The notes under the pieces: model-generated
Seen by the model: the letters and a program-made list of their open reading frames with translations, nothing else
Database searches by the model: none
Told to the model about the DNA's origin: nothing
Made by a program: the position numbers and the translations under genes
Origin: Pseudomonadota bacterium
GTDB lineage: Bacteria; Myxococcota_A; UBA9160; SZUA-336
Direction: 5' to 3'
Length of the DNA: 64,000 nt
Assembly (NCBI GenBank): GCA_003247575.1
Contig: QJZC01000052.1
Location: 1-64,000 of the forward strand
Shown here: piece by piece, positions 16,777 to 25,515 of the stretch
Numbering within the stretch: the first letter of the stretch is position 1
Layout of the letters: every line of letters starts with the position of its first letter

Positions 16777-17185
16777 CTTCAGCGAAATCCGCGAGCCTGG
16801 ATCTTCGGGTGGCACGGTACCTCCGGTGGAGCCCACTCGAGCGGAGCCTGCGGCGCCGATCCCCCACGTGCGGATCGTGGGCGCATTCGTGAATCCGAAA
16901 GGACCCGAAGCTGGACGCGAGTCCGTCACCGTTCTCAACGGAGAGAGCACTGCCGTCAATCTCACCGGATGGAGTCTGACAGCTCCCAATGGGACAGTTC
17001 TCACTCTCGGGGAAGTCCTGTTGCCCGCAGGGGAGGCGGCTCGGCTTCGAATGCCCTCCGCCATGCCGGTGCTCAGGAATCTTGCAGGCTCGATCCAACT
17101 CAGCGATCCGCATCGCAGGCTCGCCAGCAGAGTCGAATACACGACGGAGCAGGCGCGCCGAGAGGGGGAAACTATCATCTTCTGA
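16709..17185 (+). CDS. lamin-tail-like domain ORF, probably a gene fragment
   Basis: The frame encodes about 158 aa from the ATG at 16709; the frame is open further upstream but looks non-coding there. Residues from about 55 on read 'PHVRIVGAFVNPKGPEAG', 'VTVLNGESTAVNLTGWSL' and 'VEYTTEQARREGETIIF', a pattern found in the C-terminal lamin-tail-like domain attached to DUF2278 and similar proteins. No catalytic or N-terminal domain precedes it, and it overlaps the decayed EndoU-like frame. I therefore regard it as the surviving end of a larger gene, possibly one that also included the EndoU-like part. A small free-standing protein cannot be excluded. Confidence 0.45.
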   Translation: MIEPSRILVREVVTLSVNWQAPDFSEIREPGSSGGTVPPVEPTRAEPAAPIPHVRIVGAFVNPKGPEAGRESVTVLNGESTAVNLTGWSLTAPNGTVLTLGEVLLPAGEAARLRMPSAMPVLRNLAGSIQLSDPHRRLASRVEYTTEQARREGETIIF

Positions 17186-17261
17186 ACGGCGACCCTCAAT
17201 GGCGAGATTGGTGGGCTGCTTGTCATTGCTGACAGCTCGCTCGGGTGAGCATGATCAGCCT

Positions 17262-18266
17262 ATGGAGAGCAACACCAAAGAAGAGCCGCGTCACATCGTC
17301 ATGGTCGCCTTCCGCAACGCGCAGCTGCTAGACGTCGCAGGGCCACTCGAAGTGTTTGCGAATGCAAACTATGGCGATGATCCCGAGTCTGATCGGCTTC
17401 GCGACCTCTATCGAGTCGAGGTCGTCGGGCCTGCGCGGGGCCGGACGCAAATGGCGTCTGGGCTCGGACTGCATGCAGATCGAGCGTTCGACGAGGTCGA
17501 GTCCTCCTTCGACACGTTGATGCTCGCAGGCGGGGAAGGCACGCCCGCGGCCACGCGTGACCCTGACCTGATGGGGTTCTTGCGCCGCGTGGCTCCAGGG
17601 GTGCGTCGAATCGCGTCCGTCTGCACCGGAGCGTTCCTGCTGGGGGAGGCAGGTCTGCTCGAAGGGCGCCGCGTGACCACGCACTGGCGCTGGTGCGAGC
17701 AGCTGGCCGAGCGCTACGAGAACCTCAGAGTCGAGAGCGATCCGATCTTCGTTCGCGACGGGCATGTCTGGACTTCGGCTGGGGTGTGTGCGGGCATGGA
17801 TCTGGCTTTGGCCTTGATCGAGCAGGATCATGGTCGCCCGCTGGCTCTGGCCGTCGCTCGCCGGTTGGTGCTCCACCTGAAGCGCCCGGGCGGCCAGCCT
17901 CAGTTCAGCTGTGAGCTTCGCTCGCAAAGTCTCGAGCACGACTCCCTGCGAGAGCTGCAGACTTGGGCTCAAGCGAACCTGAGATCTGATCTGAGTGTCA
18001 ACGCTCTGGCGCGACGCGCTGGCATGAGCTCGCGCAACTTCTCTCGGGTGTTCGCACGGGAGGTCGGTGAGACTCCGGCAAGGTGGATCGAGCACATCCG
18101 AGTCGAAGCGGCGAAGAGACTGCTCGAAGAGACTCCGATTGGCGTCGACGAGGTGGCGCTGCGCGCTGGATTCGCGAGCGCCGAGGTTCTGCGCCGCTCG
18201 TTCATGCGACGGCTGCGCATCGGCCCTACCGCATACCGGGAGCGGCTTCGGTCGGGTGCGGCGTAG
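17262..18266 (+). CDS. GlxA-type AraC-family regulator with DJ-1/PfpI domain
   Basis: The chosen ATG gives 334 aa; longer open sequence upstream overlaps the lamin-tail fragment and is unlikely. Residues about 10-190 form a DJ-1/PfpI-like domain with the nucleophile-elbow segment 'SVCTGAFLLGEAG' (conserved Cys present) and the 'TTHWRWCEQLAERY' signature of GlxA-type regulators. Residues about 230-330 hold two AraC helix-turn-helix motifs ('SVNALARRAGMSSRNFSRVF' and 'GVDEVALRAGFASAEVLRRSF'). Such proteins activate catabolic genes in response to small ligands. The target is unknown; no operon partner is evident. Confidence 0.92.
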   Translation: MESNTKEEPRHIVMVAFRNAQLLDVAGPLEVFANANYGDDPESDRLRDLYRVEVVGPARGRTQMASGLGLHADRAFDEVESSFDTLMLAGGEGTPAATRDPDLMGFLRRVAPGVRRIASVCTGAFLLGEAGLLEGRRVTTHWRWCEQLAERYENLRVESDPIFVRDGHVWTSAGVCAGMDLALALIEQDHGRPLALAVARRLVLHLKRPGGQPQFSCELRSQSLEHDSLRELQTWAQANLRSDLSVNALARRAGMSSRNFSRVFAREVGETPARWIEHIRVEAAKRLLEETPIGVDEVALRAGFASAEVLRRSFMRRLRIGPTAYRERLRSGAA

Positions 18267-18594
18267 CAAGCGGACGTCCTGAGGGACGTCCAGAGCGCTG
18301 AAGCGCGCGAAGCGCGCGCAACGAGGACGGCGGAAGCAGCTTCGGGCGGGGGAGCCGACGCGTCCAGCTGAGCTCGAGCTCTCACGGCCGGGCCGTGCCC
18401 ACAGTGTGCCTCAAGCTGTGGGCACGGCGATCCGCGAGCGGGAGGCGCTCCGGCCTCATGCCCCGTCTTGCGTTCGTACTCGTGTCGGCTCTGCCGAGAG
18501 TCGTGCGAGGTTCATACGTAGCCGCGCGAGTGCGCGCAACACATGGCTGACCCGAATCCAACGGATCGAGATCAGTCGAGGAGGTATGCGTTCG
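18267..18594. other. intergenic region with strong hairpin before the di-heme propeller gene
   Basis: This 328-bp gap follows the GlxA-type gene. It holds short GCGCGC/AAGCGCGCGAAGCGCGCG repeats near 18300-18322, the perfect hairpin at 18392-18428, and a good ribosome-binding site (AGGAGGT, 18579-18585) for the gene starting at 18595. No gene is seen. Confidence 0.55.
18392..18428. terminator. perfect 13-bp hairpin, terminator-like
   Basis: Arms GCCGTGCCCACAG (18392-18404) and CTGTGGGCACGGC (18416-18428) are exactly complementary around an 11-nt loop. There is no T-tract, so intrinsic termination is not assured. The site is 126 bp after the GlxA-type gene and could also be a protein-binding site for the downstream gene. 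Confidence 0.5.
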
Positions 18595-21537
18595 ATGCGT
18601 TTGAGACAGTTATCCCTATTGGTCTCTCTGGCGTGCGTGGTAGGTGCCGCGTGTGATGCTCCGCAGCCGTTCATTGCGACTCCGGACGTCAATCAGGGAT
18701 TCATCAACTTCGAGACGATACCCATGCGAGCCGTGGCCACGTCGCCAGATGGATCCCGGCTTTTCGTGAACAACGTCCCAGACGGGAGACTCGAGATCTT
18801 CGATGTGTCTCCGAGTGGGCTGAGCCCGGCGGGAAGCGTGCAGGTGGGCCTCGATCCGATCTCTCTGGCGGTGCGCAGTGACACCGAAGTGTGGGTGGTC
18901 AATCATCTTTCGGACAGTGTGAGTATCGTCGATGTGGGATCGACACCACCTCGGGTGACCCAGACGCTACTGGTGGGTGACGAGCCGCGCGATATCGTAT
19001 TTGCCGGTCCGAATCGGAGCCGTGCATTCGTGACGGCGGCGCGCAGAGGTCAGAATCACCCGGTCGACACGGTGGAGCTCACGCAGGTACCTGGTGAACC
19101 TCGGGCAGACGTCTGGGTGTTCGACGCGAACGAGCCCGGAACCGAGCTCGGGGGAACGCCGCTCACCATCTTGCCGCTATTCTCGGACAAGCCGGGATCA
19201 CTGGCTGCGAGTGCGGACGGCAATCAGGTATTTGTGGCGGTCTTAACGTCGGGCAACAAGACCACCGTGATCAATGACGGTGCAGTCTGCAGTGGGCCCG
19301 GACCTCTGGCAGGCAGCGCGCAAGCGTCGGCACAGGACGATGGCCCTTGTACGCTCGAGAACGGAGGGGGCGCGCCGGGTGGCGTGCTCGCGCCGAATGT
19401 CAACCAGGTGGACGGAACACCCAGTCCGCGGACGGGGATCATCGCAACCAATGATCCAGCGACTGGCGCCTGGCTCGATTCTGCTGGGCGCGACTTTCGC
19501 GACGCGGTGCAGTTCACCTTGCCCGACAACGACGTGTTCACGATCGACGCGAGTGGGAACCTCCCGCGTCTGACTGGATCCTTCCAAGGGGTCAGTACAC
19601 TCAACTTCAACATCGTCGTTCATCCGACGAATGGACGCGCCTACATGGCGACGATCGATGCGATCAATCAGAATCGGTTCGTGTCCTTGCCGGGAATGGG
19701 ACTCGGTCCCAATCCCGGCGGGCCGGGTGCGGTCCAGGCAGATCCGGTGACCGGCCGGACCTTGCGCGGGCACCTCTATGAATCGCGGGTCGCGATTCTG
19801 AACCCGGACGGATCGTTCGTCACGCGGCACTTGAACAAGCACATCGACTATGAAGCATTCCCTGTTCCTGCAGGAACGCTCGAGCGGAGTATTGCGCAGC
19901 CGCAGTCGCTGGTGTTCTCGGCCGATGGCGAGACCCTATGGTTCGCGGGCCTGGGCTCGAATCAGATCGTTCCGTACAGCCGCGAGGCACTCGAGGACGA
20001 CAGCTTCGCGCCCGATGCCTCGACGCACATTCCGCTCAGTGGAAACGGGGGTCCGGCCGATCTGGTGTTGGACCCGAACGATCCCGAGCGCCTTTTCGTG
20101 TACAAACGCTTCGACAACGCCGTTTCCTTGGTCGACCTGGCCGCTGGATCCGAGGTGGACGTGGTTCCGCTGTTCAACCCGGAGCCGAGCATCGTGAGTG
20201 CGGGGCGAAAGTTCTTCTATGATGCGACCTTGGGCTCGGACAACGGCGAAGCGAACTGTAGCGTGTGTCATCCGGCGGCGGACAAGGACGATCTGGCATG
20301 GAACCTCGGAGCGCCCTTTCTGGGACTGGCCGAAAATCCCAACTCATTCGTGGCGGGAATCGCGCTTGGGCTCGGCAGTGACAACAGCCCAAGCATCGCG
20401 TTCAACCCACTCAAGGGCCCGATGACGGTGCTCACCCTTCGAGGGATCAAGGATTCGGGCCCCATGTTCTGGCGTGGAGACATGACCACGCCGGGCGACG
20501 TGCTGAATACTCGCGCCAATTTCATGCGCTTCGGGGTCGTATTCGATGCGCTGAATGGAAAGACGGGTGGGCTGGCTGCCGCGGATATGGAGGCTCTGAC
20601 GGACTGGGCACTGACCTTGGTGCCACCGCCGAATCCGCACCGACCGCTCGACAACTCGCTCACGCCGGATCAGGAGCTGGGCCGTGGCGTTTTCTTCAAT
20701 CAGGGTCCCGGTGCCACCGGCTTCACCGATGTGATCTTTCAGTGCGACAGCTGCCATACCTTCGATCGCGGTCGCGGCCAGTTCGCGGCGGGTGGACTGA
20801 TGTCTACAGAGGGAGAGACGCAGTTCTTCAAGGTGACACAGCTCCGGACGACCTATGACAAGGTCGGCATGTTCGGTCACACGTTCGGAGACGACGGCGA
20901 CGCTCGCACCTTGGGAGGGCCTCGGGTGAACGTGGGGCCGCAGGTGAGGGCGACGGGTGTGATCCATGACGGATCCGGGGCCGGTGCGGAGGAGTTCCTG
21001 ACGGCGGCCGTGTTCGACCTGACAGCGCCGGAGCTCAAGCAGGTGGTGGACTTCACGTACGCATTCGATAGCAACGTAGCGCCGATCGTGGGTCAGCAGG
21101 TGACTCTGGGACCGGAGAGCGATGAGCGTACCTCGAACCGCGTTGCCTTGCTCGAGGAGCGGGCGGGAGCCGCTTTCGTGATGACCGGGCCGCTCGAGGC
21201 CACCGAGTGCGAGCTGGAGGCAAAGGGCGTCGTGAACGGTGTGCAGGTCGGGTATCTGTTCCAGCCGGGCTCCAGCACCTATCTGAGCGATACCGGTGAC
21301 GTGCTTTCGGCCGAGCAGCTCCGGGTGCAAGCGCGGCAGTCCGGGCAGGAGGTCACCTTTACGTGTGTCTATCCGGGCGGCGGAATGCGTGTCGGCATCG
21401 ATCGCGATTTGGACGGCATTCTCGACGGCGGCGGGGAGTCGCCTGTTCCAGCCCCAAATCCCGGGGCTCCGGGGGGCGCAAGCGGTAATCCCTTGGTCGA
21501 CTTCCTGAACAGTCTGTTCGGGGGATTGTTCAGCTAG
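18595..21537 (+). CDS. di-heme c-type cytochrome with YVTN-type beta-propeller, lipoprotein
   Basis: The ATG at 18595 is favoured because AGGAGGT lies 9 nt upstream (980 aa); an in-frame ATG at 18586 sits too close to it. A hydrophobic leader ends in 'VVGAAC', a lipobox, so the protein is probably a lipoprotein. Residues about 30-520 form a propeller of YVTN/lactonase type ('SPDGSRLFVNNVPDGRLEIF', 'GDEPRDIVF'). Two heme c sites follow: CSVCH (about residue 555) and CDSCH (about residue 717), in regions similar to MauG/di-heme peroxidase-type cytochromes. A Pro/Gly-rich tail ends the protein. It likely moves electrons at the cell surface or periplasm; the substrate is unknown. No redox partner gene is adjacent. 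Confidence 0.85.
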   Translation: MRLRQLSLLVSLACVVGAACDAPQPFIATPDVNQGFINFETIPMRAVATSPDGSRLFVNNVPDGRLEIFDVSPSGLSPAGSVQVGLDPISLAVRSDTEVWVVNHLSDSVSIVDVGSTPPRVTQTLLVGDEPRDIVFAGPNRSRAFVTAARRGQNHPVDTVELTQVPGEPRADVWVFDANEPGTELGGTPLTILPLFSDKPGSLAASADGNQVFVAVLTSGNKTTVINDGAVCSGPGPLAGSAQASAQDDGPCTLENGGGAPGGVLAPNVNQVDGTPSPRTGIIATNDPATGAWLDSAGRDFRDAVQFTLPDNDVFTIDASGNLPRLTGSFQGVSTLNFNIVVHPTNGRAYMATIDAINQNRFVSLPGMGLGPNPGGPGAVQADPVTGRTLRGHLYESRVAILNPDGSFVTRHLNKHIDYEAFPVPAGTLERSIAQPQSLVFSADGETLWFAGLGSNQIVPYSREALEDDSFAPDASTHIPLSGNGGPADLVLDPNDPERLFVYKRFDNAVSLVDLAAGSEVDVVPLFNPEPSIVSAGRKFFYDATLGSDNGEANCSVCHPAADKDDLAWNLGAPFLGLAENPNSFVAGIALGLGSDNSPSIAFNPLKGPMTVLTLRGIKDSGPMFWRGDMTTPGDVLNTRANFMRFGVVFDALNGKTGGLAAADMEALTDWALTLVPPPNPHRPLDNSLTPDQELGRGVFFNQGPGATGFTDVIFQCDSCHTFDRGRGQFAAGGLMSTEGETQFFKVTQLRTTYDKVGMFGHTFGDDGDARTLGGPRVNVGPQVRATGVIHDGSGAGAEEFLTAAVFDLTAPELKQVVDFTYAFDSNVAPIVGQQVTLGPESDERTSNRVALLEERAGAAFVMTGPLEATECELEAKGVVNGVQVGYLFQPGSSTYLSDTGDVLSAEQLRVQARQSGQEVTFTCVYPGGGMRVGIDRDLDGILDGGGESPVPAPNPGAPGGASGNPLVDFLNSLFGGLFS

Positions 21538-21599
21538 GGGAGACGGTGGGGTCGGAGGTGGACGGTCGTCTCCGGCTCCCGCCGAATCGCCGAATCCGA

Positions 21600-21645
21600 G
21601 GGCGGCGGCCTCCACCGCACTGTGTGCCGTGGAGAGCCGCCGCCC
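21600..21645. terminator. hairpin terminator between convergent genes
   Basis: Arms GGGCGGCGGCCTCCAC (21600-21615) and GTGGAGAGCCGCCGCCC (21629-21645) pair fully apart from one bulged A. The right arm is followed by ATTGATTTCT. It lies 63 bp after the di-heme propeller gene and 33 bp before the end of the convergent small gene, so it can serve both. Confidence 0.75.
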
Positions 21646-21677
21646 ATTGATTTCTACAGCAGATTCAGGTGCCGAGA

Positions 21678-22265
21678 CTAGAAGTCGGCGGAGTCGGGGA
21701 TGCGCTCGCTCGTGAGCACGATGGCACCGGAGAGATCGTCGGCTGAAACTCCGAAGACGTTGGCGTTCCCGTCCGCAGCGTACACTCGGAAGAAGTCGAG
21801 GCTGATCGTGATCGCGCCATTGGCTACCGCTCCAGCGGCAGGTCCATCCGGGATGCCATCGAGATCGAGGTCGCGGCCGGGGTTCGCGCCGAGGTATGCG
21901 TTGACGATTTCCGTGGTGAGCACCACGTGAGCGCTACCGCTGTCGTTCGTAGTGAACTCCGAGAGCAGGTAGGTGGGCAACGCGTTCGGGGCGGGACTCT
22001 GCGCCATGACGATCGTGAAGGTCGTGTTGGCAGCGAGTCCATCGATGTCGAAGATTGCCAGATCGGGCCCATTGGGATCATTGACGATGGCAATCGCTCC
22101 GCTCTGACCCGACTGAACCGGTCCCGCAGGCAGCAGGTCGACCACGCGGAACACGGAGCCCGGATCGAATCGGAATGCAGGGAGTCTACTCTGCGCAAAG
22201 GCGACGCCATGCACGAGTGAGAAACACGAAACTAGAGCAGCTTGGCCAATTCGTCGTACGTTCAT
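21678..22265 (-). CDS. small secreted protein, unknown function (paralogue of the 31.8-32.6 kb gene)
   Basis: The 195-aa product has a signal peptide of about 24 residues ending 'VAFAQ' and an AAGGAG site before its ATG. The mature part has a beta-rich body: 'IDGLAANTTFTIVMAQSPAPNALPTYLLSEFTT', 'TTEIVNAYLG', 'DGIPDGPAAGAVANGAITISLDFFRVYAADG', 'NVFGVSADD'. The same elements recur, in order, in the protein encoded at 31754-32620 ('STRYTVFLTNSPTLGALPAHF', 'STEVINVFAS', 'ANTISLNWIRIYLAEG', 'SVFGTSENDV'). The family is not one I can name. It is divergent from the sigma factor gene at 22577 and convergent with the di-heme protein gene. Confidence 0.75.
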   Translation of the reverse strand: MNVRRIGQAALVSCFSLVHGVAFAQSRLPAFRFDPGSVFRVVDLLPAGPVQSGQSGAIAIVNDPNGPDLAIFDIDGLAANTTFTIVMAQSPAPNALPTYLLSEFTTNDSGSAHVVLTTEIVNAYLGANPGRDLDLDGIPDGPAAGAVANGAITISLDFFRVYAADGNANVFGVSADDLSGAIVLTSERIPDSADF

Positions 22266-22576
22266 CAGTCGTTCTCCTTGTTGGTTGGCCGCCGTTCGCG
22301 AGAGATCGATGCGAGGCCGACGGCATCTCTAGTACGCGCGAGCGGAGCCATTGGATCGAGTTCTGCGCAGAGCATCTCATCGTATGGACGTTCGGAGTCT
22401 GCGTGTTCTGGAGCACGGAGAAGTCAGCTCCGATTGAACTTTGGGAGCTTCGCTTGGGAATTACGCACTCGGGTGCCGAGTGCGAGGTGCGCGATCTGCT
22501 CTGAGTCATCGACGCATGACTTCGATCACGTGCAGATCGAGAGCAGGCCCTGGTCTGGTCAATACGGAGGGCGGTC
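22266..22576. other. divergent promoter region, secreted protein / sigma factor
   Basis: No gene is evident in these 311 bp. It should contain the promoters of the minus-strand secreted protein gene and the plus-strand sigma factor gene. I saw no strong palindrome. Confidence 0.5.
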
Positions 22577-23068
22577 GTGGAAACCGAGGGGATGGATCGA
22601 GAACGCGTTCTTCGAGATGCCTATGTGCGACTGAGGGGCGCATTTCAGCGCGCGGCTCAGCGGATCGTCGGAGACGCGGACGCGGAGGATCTGGTACAGG
22701 AAGTGATGTTGGAGAGCTGGCGCAAGAGAGAGCGGCTCTCCGAGAATCGCGGTAGTGTGGATTCTTGGCTGTTCACGATGTTGCGTAGTCGAGGCATCGA
22801 CCGGTTGCGCGCCCGAGCGCGGTGGGTGGCGCTCGGGGCAAAGATGCCGCGCTCGCTACCCGAGAGCTCGGAACGTCCGCTTCTGGATCTCGAGCTGCAT
22901 CGAGCTCTCGAACGGGTTCCGGCCCCGGCGCGGCGCGTGCTCCGGCTCTACTATCTCGAGGGGATGTCGGAACGAGAGATCTCCGCGCTCGCGTCCCTTC
23001 CGATCGGTACGGTGAAGTCGCGCAAACACGGCGGACTGAGGCAGATGCGAAAGCTCTATTCCGAGTGA
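22577..23068 (+). CDS. ECF-type RNA polymerase sigma factor
   Basis: A GTG start with GGAGG 6 nt upstream gives 163 aa; an ATG at 22592 is too close to its purine run. Region 2 is seen as 'RIVGDADAEDLVQEVMLESWRKRERL' and 'GSVDSWLFTMLRSRGIDRLR'. Region 4 is seen as 'ARRVLRLYYLEGMSEREISALASLPIGTVKSRKHGGLRQMRKL'. No anti-sigma gene follows: a porin gene lies 275 bp downstream on the same strand. How it is controlled is therefore unclear. Confidence 0.92.
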   Translation: METEGMDRERVLRDAYVRLRGAFQRAAQRIVGDADAEDLVQEVMLESWRKRERLSENRGSVDSWLFTMLRSRGIDRLRARARWVALGAKMPRSLPESSERPLLDLELHRALERVPAPARRVLRLYYLEGMSEREISALASLPIGTVKSRKHGGLRQMRKLYSE

Positions 23069-23342
23069 CCGCCGAGCGATAGTGAATCCCTGGTGGTTCC
23101 CTTGCGGGGCGCTGTCGCTTCGGGACGCGTCTGGTCTGCGGTGCACCGAAGCGGATGACGTTGGATTTGTGCTGTCCGACAAGCGCAGCCGAAAAGGGCA
23201 CTGCGTGGGAAGCGCGCTGGATGGCAGGATGAGTGGGTAGGTTGGCCTTTGCCCTCGCGAGATTTCTGTGTTCAATCGCAGCTTGCGAGTGATGCCTGCT
23301 CTGAGCCATCTTCCGTGACGGGGTGGGCACCGAGGAGATCCC

Positions 23343-24689
23343 ATGAACGGATTCGCACGGGGCCTGGTGGCTTGGCTCGCGGTCGCAGCGATCCCGGCGC
23401 GTGCTGGCGAATCGCACTTGGAAGCGGATCTGCCGAAGCAGTCGAACGCCTGCGCGTCTTGGGTCTCGCCTGCGTGTCGAGATGGGCTTGCGAATCGGCT
23501 GCGCGGTTACATCCGCTTGAGGCCTCGCCATGAGCTCGCCGATGAGGAGGGGCTCGAGCGATCGAATCGGTTCACTCTCCGCTCTGTAGCAGGACTGGCG
23601 GGTGGACCGTACGGAACGTATGAAGGGCTCACGTGGCTGGTGGAAGCAGAGAGCGTGGTCGCTCTTCGCGACGGACTGTCTTTCGATGCCGTGAGTAGGC
23701 CCAACGGGCGAACTCCAGTGCGCGATCCCGAGGGTGTGGAGCTGAATCAAGTCTATCTGGACTACAGTCCCGTGAACGGTCCGATGGGTGTTCGGATGGG
23801 CCGTCAACGGCTGATCTTCGACGACCAGCGCTTTGTCGGGAATGCGAGTGGGCGGCAGAACGAGATGACGATGGATGCCGTGCGACTCGATGCCAAGATC
23901 GAGTCGTTGGGCCTGGAAGTGCGCTACGCCTACGTCGACGCGGTGCGGCGCCCATTCGGCGATCGCGGGGGAAGGGGCGATCGCGTGGGAAGTGGCGATC
24001 GCGGAGGAAGTGGAGGTCGCGGCCGAGCGAGCACGAAGGACTTCGATTCGAGCTCGCATCTGCTGCAGTTGAGCTACACGGAGCTGCCCTTCGCGCGAGT
24101 GACCGCGTTCGCGTATCTCATCGACCTGGACAACGCAGTAGAACAATCTTCCGAAACGATCGGGGCGCGCATCGTGGGGGAGTTGCCTCTGCCCGCGCGT
24201 CGACGGGTCCGGTTTGCGCTAACGTGTGCTCGGCAAGCGGACGCGGGCGGCAATCCCATCGACTATCGCTCCCTCTACCAGCGCGGAGAGCTGACCTTGG
24301 AGACGCGGGAGCTCGGTGCGTTCACGCTCGGCGGCGAGCGTCTCGGCGCCGGGAGCGGAGGGATCGGGGTTTCGACTCCGCTCGGGTCGCGCAAGCGGTT
24401 CAATGGTCTGGCAGACGCATTTCTGGACAACGGTGGCGAGCAGGGGCTGCGCGATTGGTTTCTCGACTGGGTGTCTGCTCCCGCCGCAGGGCCGTCCGCG
24501 GGAGCCACCTTGCACTGGTTCGAGTCGGATCGTCGCTCTCGGTCCATCGGGTGGGAGATGGACGCGCGGTTTTCCTGGCCCATTGCGGACCGTATTCGAG
24601 CGCAGCTCCTGGGAGCCTACTTCTCGAGCAGAGACCGCGCTCGTGCGAGTCTCTTTCGGGTGTCGATGGAGGCGACCGTCGAATTCTGA
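23343..24689 (+). CDS. alginate-export-like outer-membrane porin
   Basis: The 448-aa product starts at an ATG after GGAGATCCC. A signal peptide of about 21 residues ends 'IPARAG'. The features 'LRPRHELADEEGLERSNRFTLRS', 'LNQVYLDYS', 'VRMGRQRLIFDDQRFVGN' and 'TMDAVRLDAK', and the C-terminal 'VSMEATVEF' ending in F, fit the alginate_exp/AlgE-like porin family. Members often transport sugars or hydrophobic compounds, so the name is not evidence for alginate. An 18-bp tandem repeat near residues 207-230 inserts a flexible Gly/Asp/Arg-rich loop. The gene lies between two sigma factor genes. Confidence 0.8.
   Translation: MNGFARGLVAWLAVAAIPARAGESHLEADLPKQSNACASWVSPACRDGLANRLRGYIRLRPRHELADEEGLERSNRFTLRSVAGLAGGPYGTYEGLTWLVEAESVVALRDGLSFDAVSRPNGRTPVRDPEGVELNQVYLDYSPVNGPMGVRMGRQRLIFDDQRFVGNASGRQNEMTMDAVRLDAKIESLGLEVRYAYVDAVRRPFGDRGGRGDRVGSGDRGGSGGRGRASTKDFDSSSHLLQLSYTELPFARVTAFAYLIDLDNAVEQSSETIGARIVGELPLPARRRVRFALTCARQADAGGNPIDYRSLYQRGELTLETRELGAFTLGGERLGAGSGGIGVSTPLGSRKRFNGLADAFLDNGGEQGLRDWFLDWVSAPAAGPSAGATLHWFESDRRSRSIGWEMDARFSWPIADRIRAQLLGAYFSSRDRARASLFRVSMEATVEF
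23961..24032 (+). repeat. in-frame 18-bp tandem repeat within the porin gene
   Basis: Four 18-bp units begin at 23961, 23979, 23997 and 24015. The core is GATCGCGG/TGGGAAGTGGC, and the last copy is diverged. Each adds six residues (of GDRGGR/GDRVGS type). The length, a multiple of three, would let copy number vary without breaking the frame, and it falls in a predicted surface loop. Confidence 0.75.
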
Positions 24690-24852
24690 GAAAAGTGATC
24701 GCCCGACATGAACCTTCTTGTGCGTGGGGCGGAAGTACTCGGTGAAGTTCGAGCGAGGGCCGGGCTCTCCCCGCGGACCGTCATCGAGGTGCGGGAAGGT
24801 CATTCTCTCGGATCCCCGCTCGAGGCGCGTCGTGGCTCGATGAGGAGTGTGG

Positions 24853-25515
24853 ATGCCAGCTGAACGCAGCTTGGATTGCGGATTACGCCCATCGGGGGGC
24901 CCCGCCGGGGTCGTCCCGAGCAGCGCGCCGAGAAGTGCCGACGAGGACGACCGGCGTCTGTTGAGCCTCGTGGGGCGGGGGGATCGCAGCGCCTTCGAGG
25001 TGCTATATCGCAGCTACGCTGGACGCCTCGGCTCGTATCTACGACGCATGCTCCGGGAGCACGATCGTGTCGAGGAGTGCTTCGACGACGTGATGCTCAT
25101 TGTCTGGAAGAAGGCGGGTTACTTCGACCCGACCAAGCGAGTGTCTACCTGGTTGTTTGGTATTGCACACAACAAGGCCCTGCAGCGGCTCGAGCGCGAT
25201 CGTCGGTGCCGTGAGCGGCTCGCGAGCGTGCCTCCGACCGGAGACAGAGGCGAACCACAGAGCTCTTCTTCGAGCCCCGAGGTCGAAGTCCTGCAGCGCG
25301 GCCAGCTCGCTCAGCTACTCGAAGCGATCGACCGGCTTCCGGATGAGCAGCGCGAAGTCGTTGAGCTCACGTTCGGGCAGAACTACTCGTACAAAGAGAT
25401 TGCCGAGATCGTGGGAGCGCCGGTGAATACGATCAAGACCCGAATGTTCCACGCGCGTCGACGCCTGCGGCGCGAGGTCGAGGTTTCGTCAGGCGAGGCC
25501 GAGGTGGATCGATGA
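24853..25515 (+). CDS. ECF-type RNA polymerase sigma factor
   Basis: The start at ATG 24853 has AGGAG 5 nt upstream and gives 220 aa; a GTG two codons earlier is possible. Region 2 is seen as 'AFEVLYRSYAGRLGSYLRRMLREHDRVEECFDDVMLIVWKKAGYFD' and 'STWLFGIAHNKALQRL', and region 4 as 'EQREVVELTFGQNYSYKEIAEIVGAPVNTIKTRMFHARRRLRREV'. It overlaps the next gene (ATGA), a zinc-finger anti-sigma factor, so the pair is a typical two-gene regulatory unit. A subtilisin-like protease gene overlaps that in turn. Function is probably to control a regulon that includes this operon. Confidence 0.93.
   Translation: MPAERSLDCGLRPSGGPAGVVPSSAPRSADEDDRRLLSLVGRGDRSAFEVLYRSYAGRLGSYLRRMLREHDRVEECFDDVMLIVWKKAGYFDPTKRVSTWLFGIAHNKALQRLERDRRCRERLASVPPTGDRGEPQSSSSSPEVEVLQRGQLAQLLEAIDRLPDEQREVVELTFGQNYSYKEIAEIVGAPVNTIKTRMFHARRRLRREVEVSSGEAEVDR

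Noticed and set aside
16989..17261. Longer N-terminus for the GlxA-type regulator
   Set aside because: The open frame continues upstream but overlaps the lamin-tail frame. The DJ-1 domain starts about 10 residues after the ATG at 17262.
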